This document shows positions 51,801 to 59,667 of a stretch of DNA of 64,000 nucleotides, piece by piece. The stretch covers positions 2,294,001-2,358,000 of the forward strand of contig OZ255847.1 in NCBI GenBank assembly GCA_965277855.1. The letters are read 5' to 3'. How positions within the stretch are numbered: the first letter of the stretch is position 1; every line of letters starts with the position of its first letter. The position numbers and the translations under genes are program-made. The DNA comes from Bog-105 sp965277855 (GTDB lineage Bacteria; Acidobacteriota; Terriglobia; Bryobacterales; Bryobacteraceae). A model generated the notes under the pieces. That model made no database searches and was not told the origin of the DNA. It was given only the letters and a program-made list of their open reading frames with translations.

Positions 51801-52526
51801 CGTCACCAACGACACCTGGCCTCCCGAAGACCTGCCTTCTGTCGAATCCTGTCCGGCCACCGTCACTCGAAATTCCATTACTGAATCGAGCGGCACCGGA
51901 AGCGCCGAGTTAAAGCCCGTGTTCTGGGTGGTACCGTTAAGCCCCGAAAGCGCGTTCTGGTTGTCGTTGCTGTCTACGCCGTCCAGAGTGATATTGTTCT
52001 GGTCGCGGCGCGCTCCCATCGTTTCGCCGGTCTGGGTCACGCCCGGCTGCAAACTGAGTAACTCCACTACGTTACGTGTCTGCAACGGGAGCTCCTGCAC
52101 CTGCTTCAGCTGAAATGCATTGCCGACGGTAGCGTTCGTCGTGTTGAGTTCGGGGACACTCTCAACCACATCGACCGTTGACTTGTTGGAAGCGACTTCG
52201 AGACTCACGTCTACCGTGGCCGGAGTATCCACCAATAGCTGAATGTTCTCTTCCTTCGTCGCGGCAAAGCCAATCGCCGAAATGGTCATTGTGTAAGCGC
52301 CGGGCGGAATCTGCACAAACTGGTACTCGCCATTCTTCTGGCTGATCACCGAGCGCGTAATTCCTTTGTCTTGCTGCAGCAGCAAGACACTGGCGCTGGG
52401 AATAGCGCCCTTTTGGGGATCCGTAATTGTCCCGCGCAGAGAGGTGGTCCCCTGCGCGCTCACCATTAGTGCTGTTGTAAAAAACGAAAAAGAAAATGCG
52501 AGCGCTTTGGCCCGAGTCTTGCCCAT
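48825..52526 (-). CDS. TonB-dependent receptor with N-terminal carboxypeptidase-regulatory domain
   Basis: 1233 residues from ATG 52526, which has an AAGGGG ribosome binding site. A signal peptide is followed by a carboxypeptidase-regulatory beta domain (T-S-L-R-G-T-I-T-D-P-Q-K-G-A, about 25-110). Then comes the plug (T-R-N-V-V-E-L-L-S-L-Q-P-G-V and R-R-D-Q-N-N-I-T-L-D-G-V-D-S-N-D-N-Q) and a long 22-strand barrel ending R-Y-N-F. This is the Acidobacteria 'OmpA-like/oar' class, thought to import oligosaccharides or peptides. A sigma70-type promoter lies at 52666-52694, about 140 bases upstream. No sugar-specific SusD partner is near. Confidence 0.94.
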   Translation of the reverse strand: MGKTRAKALAFSFSFFTTALMVSAQGTTSLRGTITDPQKGAIPSASVLLLQQDKGITRSVISQKNGEYQFVQIPPGAYTMTISAIGFAATKEENIQLLVDTPATVDVSLEVASNKSTVDVVESVPELNTTNATVGNAFQLKQVQELPLQTRNVVELLSLQPGVTQTGETMGARRDQNNITLDGVDSNDNQNALSGLNGTTQNTGFNSALPVPLDSVMEFRVTVAGQDSTEGRSSGGQVSLVTRSGTNALHGSAYEYNRNTAFTANSWFNNRDGISRPQLVRNQFGASLGGPIKKDRLFYFLNYERRIDSSGTSVERSVPTESLKQGLIKVGLADGSTQTLAANDIAAIDPQGKGVNPSMLPILNAFPAGNDPTYGADGGLNFTGYRFNAPNKLDNRVYVGRVDYILDEQAKHTLSFRGTLSNEQQTLVPAQFPGQADASALFADNRGFSVRYTAAITPSLVNVATVGLTRVGYSNSGTQGNAFNLGGLDTYQNFSARPFLRINPTLNAADDLTWTKSTHTVAAGFNFRNIDNRLSSYSNSYPSYSFSQGILVGLGADINDATANYLGGATLANRTANTDAFGDLLGLVDSSNVTYHYNKTGGTIPLGQPTAYDFITRNYEGYVQDTWKVTKKLTLTFGLRYQYDTPPYEESGLQVGSTPGIDQYFANRVGAAASGTPANQLPNGDRLTYNLNGPANGKSSWYKPDKNNFAPRLAVAFAATPKTVIRAGAAMVYDQYGNDLVSNISSLGSAGLATSLGFDQSYNFTNSPRYNGTFPALTPAPAGGFPFTPPDIASISGTQYGINPNLVAPYSYVLNFNVTHDFGKGYSLDVGYVGRLARKLLAQQDMFSPLIYFKDPKSGQNWVQADTGYRVAYANGNGLTPAQAQANPGSVPTSPFVENQFPGLKDYYFPGSASANYFYGIYGVYGGSDLDNLHSLDRLNAPNCISVSGCYSFFAPQGSADPTWTNAADADYHGLAVTFRHALSHGFSFDLNYTWSHSIDNVSSPTDNSGQFGGDIQNAFMPGQSRASSDFDIRHQFNANILYALPLGKGQRFLDTGHTWLNEIVGGWQIASLVRAQTGLPTYISGNQVFPTNYWNSSIAFPNGPSPKTGVFTDNNGNPSLFQSLNAINSYQDAYPGQSGTRDIVRLPGQKNVDLAIMKSFQLPWEGHSLQFRAEAFNVFNFVNFTYGALNTSSSNQYSTGITNLALTSPTTFGEFTATTDPRVLQLSLRYNF

Positions 52527-52665
52527 GCGACGACCCCTTAAGATGCTCTTGGCAAATCGAAGACACGTGGATCGCACCGCCAGAGGCGCGAACTGTCATT
52601 CCGGCATGGGAAAGAGGAAACTCGGCAAGGAGTCTCGAAACCAAATAGCGAAAGATGTGTTTTAG

Positions 52666-52694
52666 ATGTTAACCCAGGGTGCAGGTAGTGTCAA
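52666..52694 (-). promoter_or_regulatory. Sigma70-type promoter of the TonB receptor gene
   Basis: On the minus strand a consensus -35 TTGACA (52694-52689) is followed by a 17-base spacer and a -10 TAACAT (52671-52666; four of six bases match). It faces the receptor start codon at 52526, which leaves an untranslated leader of about 130 bases. Confidence 0.6.
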
Positions 52695-52720
52695 TCGTTT
52701 ACAATCCTGGGGCCCTTACT

Positions 52721-53734
52721 TCAGTGCGCTAGATTCTGGTCCCACTTGTGTTGCATCTGTTCCTTTTCTCGGCTCTCGAATTTATCCTTCGCCTTGCCAT
52801 GAAGTTGTGAATCGGCCGGCACTGGCCAGATGGAAAAATCGCGAAACACCATGCGCTTCGGACCAGTCAATTCCGTCAGCGCCGAATCTAGCTCCAGCAG
52901 ATCCCCGCGCGATAGCGCCATACCGTGCTCGTGGGGTTGATAAATCGTTCCGATCGGGTAATCGAGAAAAGCAGTCGTGGTTTGTTCTACATGGCAACCA
53001 AGGATATGGGCTACCAGCTTGCCTTTTGTAAACGCCACCATACGGTGGGTGCTCTGAACGAAATCGGCCCAATCATGCACATACAGCCGGCCCGGATACA
53101 AACTATCGCCGGCGAGAAGCACTGCGGTTCGGCGGTCGTAGAGCGCTATGCTTACGGGGCTGTGACCGGGAATGGCAATCGCATCGAGAATGCGGCCGCC
53201 CAAATCCACGCTGCCCGTTTGCGCCGGCCAGTCCGATATCCCATAGAAGTTTTTTGTATCTTTGACTGTCGCCGGAACAAAGCGAATTTGGATGGAAGAG
53301 CTTTTCAAACTCCTGAGTTGATCGTCTCCCCAGGTGTGATCGGAATGCGCATGGGAGTGAACCACATCGAGTTCGATTTGGTGGCGATGTTCCCGCTCGA
53401 GCCATTTACCGACCATATTTTCGACCATGGCCGCCGCCGGAAAATTTCGCGAGCCTGTATCCACCAGTAGCGCACGCTCTTTGCCAAAGAGCAAATACAG
53501 AAACGGTTTTTCGTAATCCAAACACCCCGATTGCCGGACGATATAGAAGTCTTTGTTGTACTCGTGGACTTGCCAGTCCGGTACTTCCATACACTTCGGC
53601 CCACTGGCTGCCCATTGCATGGGTAGAACTCCCGGTTCGATGCCAGCACCGTCGGGTTCCGACGCCTGCGCGCTGCAAATTCGCGCCAACACGAGCGCCG
53701 TGAGCAAGCCATAATTGCGCATTACGAACGTCAT
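52721..53734 (-). CDS. Secreted metallo-beta-lactamase-fold hydrolase
   Basis: 337 residues. A hydrophobic leader (to about residue 23) suggests export. The MBL fold has the zinc motif H-S-H-A-H-S-D-H, with H128, H130, D132 and H133 as ligands. A further I-P-G-H-S-P (H about 190) and G-D-S-L-Y-P-G (D about 210) follow, then a late C-H-V-E. Substrates of such stand-alone MBL proteins vary (lactones, thioesters, glyoxalase-like), and no signature here picks one. It lies 195 bases from the TonB receptor gene in the same direction and divergent from a methyltransferase gene. Confidence 0.88.
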   Translation of the reverse strand: MTFVMRNYGLLTALVLARICSAQASEPDGAGIEPGVLPMQWAASGPKCMEVPDWQVHEYNKDFYIVRQSGCLDYEKPFLYLLFGKERALLVDTGSRNFPAAAMVENMVGKWLEREHRHQIELDVVHSHAHSDHTWGDDQLRSLKSSSIQIRFVPATVKDTKNFYGISDWPAQTGSVDLGGRILDAIAIPGHSPVSIALYDRRTAVLLAGDSLYPGRLYVHDWADFVQSTHRMVAFTKGKLVAHILGCHVEQTTTAFLDYPIGTIYQPHEHGMALSRGDLLELDSALTELTGPKRMVFRDFSIWPVPADSQLHGKAKDKFESREKEQMQHKWDQNLAH

Positions 53735-53836
53735 GGTAGCCGATTTCGCTTCTTCGCCCGACGGGTGTGTAACGCCTCTTCGGAATGCGCGTCAACACAA
53801 GGTTGTAGAGTTGATAAAGTCTGCCCAAGAGACCAC

Positions 53837-54529
53837 ATGATCGAAGTCGCTAACAATACCGCATCGCTTACCAACGAAAACTTTAGCGGGGCATCGCTGC
53901 TCACGCGCCGGCTCTATGACGCCATCTCTCCCTTTTATGCGCTACCTACCATGCTGTTCCATGCGAAAGCACATGCCATCGCATTGAATGCTTCTTCCGT
54001 GGAAAATGGATCCCGGGTTCTCGAAGTCGCGATTGGATCTGGCGAAATGCTGAAGCGGTTGGTGAAAGACAACCGCCGCGGTCAGACCATCGGTGTGGAC
54101 CTTTCTCCCAAAATGGCCGCGCTCTCCCAGGAGCGCGCCAGCCGCGAATTTCCGGAAGCTTCCGTCCAGTGCCAGGCAGCCGATGTCCGATTTCTGCCGT
54201 TCCCCACCGGGCACTTCGATACGGTCGTCTGCTGTTACTTATTTGAGCTGCTACCCGAGAAAGACGTGCCCGCAACGCTTCTGGAACTGCGGCGTGTGCT
54301 GCGTCCGGGTGGCCGTCTGACTTCCATACTGGTTGCGCAAAATGACGATCGCTTCAATGCGATGTATCGGGTTTGCTCTACGTTTGCCCCGGCGTTCTGG
54401 GGTCACCAGAGAGTCGACCACATTCTCGGGTTGCTCGAACACAACGGTTTTCTCACCGATACCGATACTCATACCAAGCAGCTTTTCTACAGCTCGCGCA
54501 TTGTTTCCGCGGTCAGTGCACTGGACTGA
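53837..54529 (+). CDS. Class I SAM-dependent methyltransferase (Methyltransf_11 type)
   Basis: 230 residues from ATG 53837, which has an AAGAGA ribosome binding site. Motif I V-L-E-V-A-I-G-S-G-E-M (about 62-72) binds S-adenosylmethionine, with G-V-D-L-S as motif post-I, a V-R-F-L-P-F segment as motif II and L-R-R-V-L-R-P-G-G as the typical motif III. The protein resembles UbiE-like small-molecule methyltransferases (quinone or phospholipid). The substrate is undetermined. The upstream frame to 53765 lacks a ribosome binding site. It is convergent with the cytochrome gene, ending 10 bases from it. Confidence 0.88.
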   Translation: MIEVANNTASLTNENFSGASLLTRRLYDAISPFYALPTMLFHAKAHAIALNASSVENGSRVLEVAIGSGEMLKRLVKDNRRGQTIGVDLSPKMAALSQERASREFPEASVQCQAADVRFLPFPTGHFDTVVCCYLFELLPEKDVPATLLELRRVLRPGGRLTSILVAQNDDRFNAMYRVCSTFAPAFWGHQRVDHILGLLEHNGFLTDTDTHTKQLFYSSRIVSAVSALD

Positions 54530-54539
54530 TAAAGCTTTC

Positions 54540-56417
54540 CTAACGCGTGGTCGCTTCTGACTCAACAAAGGCCGGGTTCAGTTTTCGCGCGAGAGCCGTG
54601 GCGTTATCGCTTGAAGCTGTATCGCCGCTTTGTTTAAGAGCCAGCCCCAAATCGTAATAGAGTTCTGCGGACAGTGGGTCGATGGCGAGTCCCTGACGAA
54701 AAAGCTTGATGGCGCTCTCCCAATCACCCAAGGAATACGACATCATCCCGAGGTTCGCGTAAGCCGCAGTGAAGTCGCTCTCAATTGCGATTACGCGTCG
54801 ATAAGCTTTGCTCGCTCCCGCCCTGTCGCCCATCAGGTGAAGCACCGAAGCCAGGGCGAATTCGGTTTTCGAATCGTCCGGATAAAGATGCTCGGCGGTG
54901 GCGAGCACCTCCGCCGCTTTGCGTGGATTGCCACTCTGTGCAAAGGTCACTCCGATGAAGTTGATGGCTCGGAGAAACTGCGGGTAGATCATCAGGGCTT
55001 TTTGCGCTTGCTCAATGGCGCCTGCCGCGTTGCCATGTAGCGCCAGGTCCTCGGCCTGTTTCTGTAATTGCTCAGCATCCCAACGGAAATCACGCGGTAA
55101 ACGTTGCAGAATGATCCAATGGCTGCTGCTTTGGAAAACAGGGCTGGTCTCGCCGTATTTCAATCGAGCAGCCTGTTCTGACAATTTTCCGCCCAATTCT
55201 GCGAGTGTCAGGCGTCCCAGGAAACCGCCAATTGCAGCGGTACGATCGTCTGACGTGTCACGCGCAACTTGATAAAAGGAGTTACCGCCGCTCAGGCGCT
55301 GGCGCGCGTTAACGGCAGCTTCAGCGGTATCGGTAGAGATCAGGCGTAAGTATTCGCTGACTGGCTGCACATGCGTTCTTAATTCAGGAGAATGGTTGAA
55401 CATTCCGATCGATTGTTCTGGATGAACGCGGATCAAGTGATCCACCAGCCGCAGAGGACCGCGCTCGACGGCAGGCATGTGGCAGGTTATACAATCTGCG
55501 GTCGCGTTCACCGGACAGATGGCGGCGCGCAACTTCGATCCGGGTCCGTGACAACTAAGGCAAGCGTTCATGGATCGCTGTGTATCGGCCGCGGCGTCGC
55601 CATGTGGATCATGGCAGGCCGTACAGGAAAATGCCGCTCGACTTTGCAGGAAGCATTCGGAACTTTTGATGGCGCGCACCTGATTTGCTATGAGCAAGTC
55701 GTCTGGAGAAGGGTCCGAAAAGCGGGCCAGACCGACGTGACAACGCGCGCAAACGCCAATACTAGCTTCCGTGGATAGACGTTTTGGATTGATGATGCCT
55801 TGTTGTGGCTGGCCTCGAGCGATGGCCGTGAGATGCTCTGAACCGGGTCCGTGACAACTCTCACAATGGACACCACCACTTTTTCCGGTACCCAGAGAGT
55901 TCGGTTTCCCGTGGCACTCGAGGCATCGTGATGCGAACGTGGGGCTCAAAACAAGGCCAAGCGCTGGCTCCAGCGACTTCGGCGTTGTCGGAATGCAACC
56001 AGGCGCGAGCAAAAGTTTTTTCTTTTCAGGACTCCAAGCATAACGGGCCTGCAGCATTGCGGGCCTGGCCAAGGGGAGGCCGTCGATTTGCTGGACAGAG
56101 ACCAGGAAACCCAGTCCGTGACGCCGTCCTCCCAACAAAATAGCAACCGGCAACTTGAGGTTCAGTCCAGTGGGACCGTCGAGCGAGTAAGTGAACGTTC
56201 CGGCGTTGCGTTCGAGCCGGTAGGGAAGATCATCGGAAACCGTGGCGCTAAACGAGGATGGAAGCCAGGATGTAGAAGGCCCCTGCCAGGTATTTGCCAT
56301 GGCGGTTCGCTCCTGCCTGGCGGCGATGTCTTTATGACAGAACGCGCAGGGTTCCGGTCCAAGGAAGTGTGCGCCGCCGGCTTCTGCGTCCAGACAAACG
56401 GAGGCGGCGACTAGCAA
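54540..56417 (-). CDS. Multihaem cytochrome c (seven CxxCH) with C-terminal TPR repeats
   Basis: At least 625 residues. Seven haem-binding CxxCH sites are present (C-A-F-C-H, C-L-E-C-H, C-E-S-C-H, C-A-R-C-H, C-T-A-C-H, C-L-S-C-H and C-I-T-C-H) in the cytochrome c554/NrfH-like region, about 20-320. Four TPR motifs occupy about 440-615 (e.g. A-K-A-L-M-I-Y-P-Q-F-L-R-A). It is periplasmic and probably takes part in electron transfer. The start is odd: the best signal peptide (R-F-H-A-I-L-L-L-V-A-A-S-V) begins at an ATC at 56438, with only a TTG at 56417 otherwise available. Confidence 0.85.
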   Translation of the reverse strand: MLVAASVCLDAEAGGAHFLGPEPCAFCHKDIAARQERTAMANTWQGPSTSWLPSSFSATVSDDLPYRLERNAGTFTYSLDGPTGLNLKLPVAILLGGRRHGLGFLVSVQQIDGLPLARPAMLQARYAWSPEKKKLLLAPGCIPTTPKSLEPALGLVLSPTFASRCLECHGKPNSLGTGKSGGVHCESCHGPGSEHLTAIARGQPQQGIINPKRLSTEASIGVCARCHVGLARFSDPSPDDLLIANQVRAIKSSECFLQSRAAFSCTACHDPHGDAAADTQRSMNACLSCHGPGSKLRAAICPVNATADCITCHMPAVERGPLRLVDHLIRVHPEQSIGMFNHSPELRTHVQPVSEYLRLISTDTAEAAVNARQRLSGGNSFYQVARDTSDDRTAAIGGFLGRLTLAELGGKLSEQAARLKYGETSPVFQSSSHWIILQRLPRDFRWDAEQLQKQAEDLALHGNAAGAIEQAQKALMIYPQFLRAINFIGVTFAQSGNPRKAAEVLATAEHLYPDDSKTEFALASVLHLMGDRAGASKAYRRVIAIESDFTAAYANLGMMSYSLGDWESAIKLFRQGLAIDPLSAELYYDLGLALKQSGDTASSDNATALARKLNPAFVESEATTR

Positions 56418-56514
56418 AAGGATGGCGTGAAAACGGATGAGTCAGCCCTCTCTTGAAACTGTTTTAGAGTATGCCACCAGTAATTCGTTAGTATCTTCTA
56501 GGCATCGCCGAACT

Positions 56515-57672
56515 ATGAAAGCAGAGAAGGGCACACTGCGGGTCGCGTTAGTTGCCGGACCGATATACGAACGGCTCTATGAAGAGCTGCCGGAGTTTAC
56601 GAGGTCCAGCGGGATCCAGGTGGAGATTGGATTTCGGGGCGTGCATCCGGAGTTGAACGCGCACTTAGCTTCACTGGAGGACGTGCCGTATCACCTGGTG
56701 AGCACACACACGAAGTATGCGCCCTCTCAGCAGCGGTTTCTCGCGACTCTAGACGACGAGGTAATGGACGATTTCTATCCGGCGCTCGTGGAAATGACGA
56801 GGATAGATGGGCATATCTGCAGCGTGCCACGCAACCTGGATGCGAAGCTGCTGCATTACCGCACCGACTTGGTGGAAAGGGTTCCGCAGACTTGGGACGA
56901 ACTGACGGAAACAGCGCGCGCATTGTCGAAAAACGGACGCTATGGCTTCGTATTTACGGGCATGGATTCCGGGCTTTTCGGGATGTTCTACGAGCTGGCC
57001 GAGATGGGCGGAGCGCAGCTATTTCCGGAAGACAAGATTCCGCAGTTGAACAACGAAGGCGGCAGATGGGCGCTGGGAATCATCCGAGAGCTCTATCAAT
57101 CGGGATCGGCGCCGGCAGCGGTTGTGGATTGGAAGTTTGACGAGGCCTACCGCTGTTTTGCGTTGGGCCACGCGGCTATGATCTGCGATTGGCCTGGTTA
57201 TTACAGCGCATATGGAGCGCCAGATTCGGAAGTGTTCGGGAAATTCAACGTGGCGCAGATGCCTGCTGGACCACCAGGCATTCACAAAGCCTATGGCGGC
57301 TCGCATACTTTTGCGCTTACAAAACGGGGCGCCGGCGAGCCGGCTGCATGGAATTTACTGCGTTTTCTCACGGCCAGCAGACAACAGTTAATTGAGGCGC
57401 GAGGTGGTTCCGTGCCGGTCAGGCGCTCTGTCATGAAACAGGTGGGACGAGGAAGTCCAAGATGGGCGCTGTTGGAACAAGTGATTGCTAACGATCTGCT
57501 GGTTCCGCCTGGGCTCACATACTACCCGGATCTGGAAGAAATTATCTGGCGGACGGTGCAGAAGGCGATGACGGGTGAGATCGGAATTGAGACAGCGCTA
57601 ACGGAGATGGAGAAGCGAATGATCGCCCGTCACCGCGAGCACGAGGACACTCGAAGCCAACATGCTTCTTGA
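56515..57672 (+). CDS. ABC-type sugar-binding protein family member without signal peptide
   Basis: 385 residues from ATG 56515 (an upstream ATG at 56437 adds 26 residues that still give no signal peptide). The fold is that of family-1 extracellular solute-binding proteins: L-R-V-A-L-V-A-G-P-I, V-P-R-N-L-D-A-K-L-L-H-Y-R, P-Q-T-W-D-E-L-T-E-T-A-R and A-M-I-C-D-W-P-G-Y-Y-S. No lipobox or leader means it should stay in the cytoplasm, and no permease or ATPase genes follow. It starts the L-fucose operon and overlaps the dehydrogenase by 11 bases. It may act as a cytosolic sugar-binding regulator. Confidence 0.82.
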   Translation: MKAEKGTLRVALVAGPIYERLYEELPEFTRSSGIQVEIGFRGVHPELNAHLASLEDVPYHLVSTHTKYAPSQQRFLATLDDEVMDDFYPALVEMTRIDGHICSVPRNLDAKLLHYRTDLVERVPQTWDELTETARALSKNGRYGFVFTGMDSGLFGMFYELAEMGGAQLFPEDKIPQLNNEGGRWALGIIRELYQSGSAPAAVVDWKFDEAYRCFALGHAAMICDWPGYYSAYGAPDSEVFGKFNVAQMPAGPPGIHKAYGGSHTFALTKRGAGEPAAWNLLRFLTASRQQLIEARGGSVPVRRSVMKQVGRGSPRWALLEQVIANDLLVPPGLTYYPDLEEIIWRTVQKAMTGEIGIETALTEMEKRMIARHREHEDTRSQHAS

Positions 57673-58423
57673 GGGCAAAGTCGTTTTTCTGACCGGCGGT
57701 GGGAGCGGAATTGGGCGGGAATGCGCGAAGGCGTATGCGGCCGAAGGCGCGCGAGTGGCGATTGCGGATGTCAATAAACCGAGCGCGGAAGAAGCAGCGC
57801 TGGCTGTTGGTAAAAGCTGTATTGCATTGCATTGCGACGTGGCCGAGGGCGGTTCGGTGGAGGCGGCGCTCAGAAGGACGACGACACATTTTGGCCGGCT
57901 GGACGCGGTGCATAACAACGCTGGAATTACCAGCCCGTCCAAGACATTGGACGAAACGACCGAGCAAGAGTGGGATGAGCTGATTAGCGTGAACGTGAAA
58001 AGCATGTATTGGACGACGCGGTTTGCCCTTGCGGCACTGAAAGAAACGCGGGGCACAATTTTGAACACGGCGAGCATGGTGGGTTTGATCGGACAGTCGA
58101 TCCACGCGGCATACTCGGCGACCAAGGGCGCGATGATTGCGCTCACGAAATCGATGGCTTTGGATTATGCGCCGTTTGGGATTCGAGTTAATGCGGTGTG
58201 TCCGGCGGGCGTGTGGACTCCGGCGCTCGAGAAGTGGTGCAGTGAACAGCCGGACCCTGGGACGATTCGCACCTATCTGAACGAGATTCATGCGCTGGGT
58301 TACTGCCCGCAGGCGGATGTGATTGCCGACGCGGCGGTGTTTCTGCTGTCGGAGAAGGCACGTTTTCTAACGGGCTGTATTTTACCCGTGAGCGGCGGTG
58401 CAGAACTGGGCTACCGGCGATGA
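57662..58423 (+). CDS. Short-chain dehydrogenase, L-fucose or 2-keto-3-deoxyfuconate dehydrogenase candidate
   Basis: 253 residues, classical SDR. Cofactor motif T-G-G-G-S-G-I-G (about 11-18) with D-V-N near 38, which suggests NAD rather than NADP; N-N-A-G (about 86); catalytic S in N-T-A-S-M-V-G; and Y-S-A-T-K. It opens 11 bases before the end of the binding-protein gene and hands over to the dehydratase through an ATGA overlap. In non-phosphorylative L-fucose breakdown, an SDR either oxidises fucose to the lactone or oxidises 2-keto-3-deoxyfuconate; context cannot separate the two. Confidence 0.88.
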   Translation: MLLEGKVVFLTGGGSGIGRECAKAYAAEGARVAIADVNKPSAEEAALAVGKSCIALHCDVAEGGSVEAALRRTTTHFGRLDAVHNNAGITSPSKTLDETTEQEWDELISVNVKSMYWTTRFALAALKETRGTILNTASMVGLIGQSIHAAYSATKGAMIALTKSMALDYAPFGIRVNAVCPAGVWTPALEKWCSEQPDPGTIRTYLNEIHALGYCPQADVIADAAVFLLSEKARFLTGCILPVSGGAELGYRR

Positions 58424-59667
58424 AATCGTTTGTGGTGACGGGCGTGAAGGCTGAGGACAAGCGGTTTGCGCTCGAGGGTGGCGCCGGTACGGACGCGGTG
58501 CATCGGGTTTCAGAGTATGCATTCGCAGTGACGAAGTTAAGCACAGCGGACGGATTGTCTGGGACCGGATTAGTGCTGACGCTCGGTGCCGGGAACGAAA
58601 TTGTTTGCCGCTTGATTGAAGCGTATGCGGAGAGACTGCCGAAGCTGCCCATTGAGGAGTTGATGGCGGATTTTGGCGTGTTGAGCCGGAAGCTGGCAGA
58701 CGATCCGTGTCTGCGCTGGCTGGGTCCACATAAGGGGGCGGTGAATCTGGCGCTGGCTTCGCTGACGAACGCGTGTTTCGATTTGTGGGCAAAGGCGCGG
58801 GGCGTGCCGCTGTGGCAATTACTGCTGAGTCTTTCGGCGCGCGAACTGGTGAATTTGCTGGATCTGAGTTATCTGGAAGAGGACTTAACGCCGGACGAGG
58901 CAGTGGCGCTGCTCGAGCGGGAAGAGAATACGAGGGCAGAGCGGGAAGGCATTCTGACGAGCGGATATCCGGGTTACGACACATCTATCGGATGGTTTCA
59001 ATACGATGATGCGCAACTGCGCGAGAACGCCAAAGAAGCTTTGGGCCGTGGGTTTCGAGCGCTGAAACTGAAGGTGGGTTCGGAGGCGTCTGCGCGGGAT
59101 GTGCGGCGCGCGGCGATGCTGCGGGAAGTAGGGGGGCCCGAATGCAGGCTGATGCTGGACGCCAACCAGCAGTGGACTCTGAAGCAGGCCGAGACAGTGT
59201 GCGAGGCGTTACGAGACCTGGGCATCTACTGGGTAGAAGAGCCGACGCATCCCGATGACATTGAAAGCCATGTGAAATTGTCGCGGAAGATCGCCCCGAT
59301 GCGTGTAGCGCTCGGTGAGCATGTTCCAAACCGGGTGATGTTCCGCAACTTCATGGCGCGGGGAGCGATGCATTTTGTACAGGCTGACTGTACGCGACTG
59401 GCGGGCGTATCCGAATTTATAGCAGTCAGCCTGCTGGCGCGCAAGTATGGATTGCCGGTGGTGCCTCACGTGGGCGATATGGGGCAGATTCATCAGCACC
59501 TGGTGCTGTTCAATCATGTGGCGCTGGGGCATGAAGCGTTGTTCCTGGAGTACATTCCGCATATGCGGGAGCATTTTGTTCATCCGGCAAATGTTTCAGA
59601 GGGGAAGTATCGGACGCCGCAGGAGGCGGGGCTTTCCTGTGATTTCAAAAGCGAGAGCGGATTTTGA
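58420..59667 (+). CDS. L-fuconate dehydratase (enolase superfamily)
   Basis: 415 residues. It removes water from L-fuconate to give 2-keto-3-deoxy-L-fuconate. Metal ligands D247 (L-D-A-N-Q-Q-W), E273 (W-V-E-E-P-T-H-P-D-D) and E300 (L-G-E-H), base K218 (K-L-K-V-G) and H350 (V-P-H-V-G-D) match the fuconate dehydratase subgroup, as do the N-terminal A-E-D-K-R-F and A-H-R-V-S-like blocks. It overlaps the SDR stop and is followed by the carrier gene in a TTGA overlap. No lactonase was seen in the window. Confidence 0.92.
   Translation: MKSFVVTGVKAEDKRFALEGGAGTDAVHRVSEYAFAVTKLSTADGLSGTGLVLTLGAGNEIVCRLIEAYAERLPKLPIEELMADFGVLSRKLADDPCLRWLGPHKGAVNLALASLTNACFDLWAKARGVPLWQLLLSLSARELVNLLDLSYLEEDLTPDEAVALLEREENTRAEREGILTSGYPGYDTSIGWFQYDDAQLRENAKEALGRGFRALKLKVGSEASARDVRRAAMLREVGGPECRLMLDANQQWTLKQAETVCEALRDLGIYWVEEPTHPDDIESHVKLSRKIAPMRVALGEHVPNRVMFRNFMARGAMHFVQADCTRLAGVSEFIAVSLLARKYGLPVVPHVGDMGQIHQHLVLFNHVALGHEALFLEYIPHMREHFVHPANVSEGKYRTPQEAGLSCDFKSESGF

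Noticed and set aside
57542..58291. Long open frame (about 249 codons) antisense to the SDR gene
   Set aside because: It overlaps an intact, motif-bearing dehydrogenase, is rich in Arg/His as expected for a shadow of GC-rich coding DNA, and has no family motif. Similar long shadows lie at 62106-62774, 31377-32051, 25709-26278 and 7771-8334.
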